From assembly GCA_016213785.1 (NCBI GenBank), contig JACQZQ010000020.1, positions 59,992-123,991 of the forward strand: a DNA stretch of 64,000 nucleotides, read 5' to 3'. Shown one piece after another: positions 62,963 through 64,000 of the stretch. The notes under the pieces were generated by a model that made no database searches, was not told the origin of the DNA, and saw nothing but the letters and a program-made list of their open reading frames with translations. Made by a program: the position numbers and the translations under genes. Each line of letters opens with the position of its first letter. Positions within the stretch are counted from its first letter, which is position 1. This DNA comes from Acidobacteriota bacterium (GTDB lineage: Bacteria > Acidobacteriota > Blastocatellia > Chloracidobacteriales > JADJPF01).

Positions 62963-63326
62963 AAATTATACTCTGGTTTTGAAGGGTTATAAAGAAATTT
63001 CCTAGTAAGCTTAGCATAAGACTCTTAAAAGCTTGTAAAAGGAATGGAGTTTTTCTAATAAGGGAGCATTTTTAACCAATATTATTAAATATTATTAAGA
63101 AAGTGTGAAAATTTGCCCAAATTATCTTGATTAAATATGCCTTTTAATGCTTAAAAGTATTAACCATTGTAAATTCAAGAGATTACAAGACTTTGTAGAA
63201 AAGTTAACATAACATCTTTTTTGGTATATTGATTGCTTTAGGCAAAAGATAAAAATAAGCTTAAATCATTTTAGATTATAGCTAATTGATTGATAAAAGA
63301 ACTCTTTAGTAAGTAAAGGAGGAGTT
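62963..63326. other. Intergenic region, nothing recognised
   Basis: These 364 AT-rich bases between divergent genes contain no ORF or clear repeat. The only clear signal is AAAGGAGGAG before the PilZ ATG at 63327. Confidence 0.5.
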
Positions 63327-63674
63327 ATGTTAGCCACTAATAGCTTAAAAGAACATAGGCGTGAACTTCGCGAAGAAACCAACTCATTAGTTAAGTTTAA
63401 AGCTATAACTAATTATAAAGCAGAAGAACACTTTGCTGTAATACTTGATATTAATAACTTTGGAGTGTCTTTATTTACCTATACGCTTTTACCTATAGGG
63501 ACAAAAATTCTTATTGATAGGGGTGATAGCCTTTTATTAAGAGGTGAAATTGTCACAGTAGGTTTTGATAAGGATTCTGATATGATTCGTTTTGGAGTAC
63601 GCTTCCTTAAAGAAGGTCAACTACCTGCCCATAAAAGGGGCAGGCTTGTTATGAAAGCAACAAGCCCAGGTTGA
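63327..63674 (+). CDS. PilZ-like protein
   Basis: A 115-residue single-domain protein similar in layout to the PilZ protein at 22.1 kb (both contain 'F/LxxYxxLPIGTxxLIxR'). RRELR matches RxxxR. The second motif reads DINNFG, with Asn where PilZ has Ser, so c-di-GMP affinity may be altered. A very strong Shine-Dalgarno (AAGGAGGAG) precedes the ATG. Confidence 0.75.
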   Translation: MLATNSLKEHRRELREETNSLVKFKAITNYKAEEHFAVILDINNFGVSLFTYTLLPIGTKILIDRGDSLLLRGEIVTVGFDKDSDMIRFGVRFLKEGQLPAHKRGRLVMKATSPG

Positions 63675-64000
63675 GCAGACTAAGGTTAGAAGTAGAAATA
63701 CTAATAACCTACGTTACTAATAGAGTTAAAAAACGTACCTTGGAATGCGTGCCAGTTCCATGCTCTACAACTGCTAAGTTAAATAGTCCTAAGGGTATAA
63801 AGACAGTGCTTAGTGGATATACTGGTTAGTAACTTTGTCGAGGCATACTTTACCACAGCAATGGGGCGTGTAAATCATTTTCTGTAAACGCGATGATGGC
63901 GAAAGCCAGAAATCGCGCTCCCTTTACTAAGTTATTCAATATCAATAACTTATCTGATCGGTAAAAATCCTAGTAAACCAGATTTTCTTCACAAATACAG
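63675..64000 (+). ncRNA. Possible structured RNA, cut by the window end
   Basis: There is no ORF in these 326 bp. Several hairpins are visible: TGGAA/TTCCA (63741-63760); CGCGAT…ATCGCG (63889-63917), which encloses GGC-GAAA-GCC, a GNRA tetraloop stem; and TAAGTTATT/AATAACTTA (63928-63952). The GC content is higher than in other intergenic regions of the window. I cannot match it to a known RNA class, and it may extend beyond the window. Confidence 0.35.

Overview
The window is AT-rich bacterial DNA with short intergenic gaps, good Shine-Dalgarno sites and standard TAA/TAG/TGA stops. The gene content suggests an Acidobacteriota-type organism, possibly class Blastocatellia. The pointers are a large Oar-like TonB-dependent receptor with an N-terminal carboxypeptidase-regulatory domain, secreted S46, S9, M28 and M19 peptidases, zinc-ribbon Ser/Thr kinases, many PilZ proteins and a homodimeric-type AceE. 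The taxon is an inference from these families; no rRNA is present.

Layout. 0-2.5 kb: the tail of a protein kinase, an eIF2B-like protein, a CinA-domain protein and a small zincin-like protein. 2.8-11 kb: outer-membrane OmpA/PKD protein, TonB-dependent receptor and an S46 dipeptidyl-peptidase. 11-17.6 kb: a His-rich polytopic membrane/TPR protein, a large STAND NTPase-WD40 protein and a secreted PIG-L deacetylase. 17.6-29 kb: small proteins, a three-repeat YbjQ/DUF74 protein, an acetoacetate-decarboxylase-like protein, a PAS-GGDEF cyclase, PilZ proteins, a kinase and a Klenow-type DNA polymerase. 29-34.6 kb (minus strand): three alkaline-phosphatase-superfamily genes plus an APS kinase, with tandem hairpin repeats in two of the gaps. 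34.8-39.7 kb: aceE, pgi and a small secreted protein. 40-41.8 kb: a membrane-anchored kinase.

The most interesting part is 41.9-49.3 kb. A run of co-directional genes encodes an Hsp70-like ATPase, an isochorismatase-fold protein lacking the usual Cys, two Cys-rich zinc-ribbon-like proteins, and then an E2-like protein, a JAB/JAMM peptidase and a two-domain E1-like enzyme. This is the core of a bacterial ubiquitin-like conjugation pathway. A ~500-bp array of ~59-bp repeats lies in the middle of the run. I could not identify the ubiquitin-like modifier. The linkage of this E1-E2-JAB core to Hsp70 and to a repeated CxCC module is what I would examine first.

49.5-64 kb: a stand-alone LuxR-type HTH protein, an M28-PDZ peptidase, an orphan nuoA, an SRPBCC-like protein, tRNA-Lys(CUU), a nonsense-interrupted pseudogene, thiC, two nucleotide-sugar genes (rmlA-long and rmlC types), an S9 peptidase, an NtrC-type regulator, an M19 dipeptidase, a PilZ protein and a hairpin-rich noncoding end that may be a structured RNA.

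Four PilZ domains in three proteins plus one diguanylate cyclase make c-di-GMP signalling a recurring theme. Three intergenic repeat regions carry related hairpins built on GACCTATGTGTC-like cores, apparently a dispersed REP-like family.
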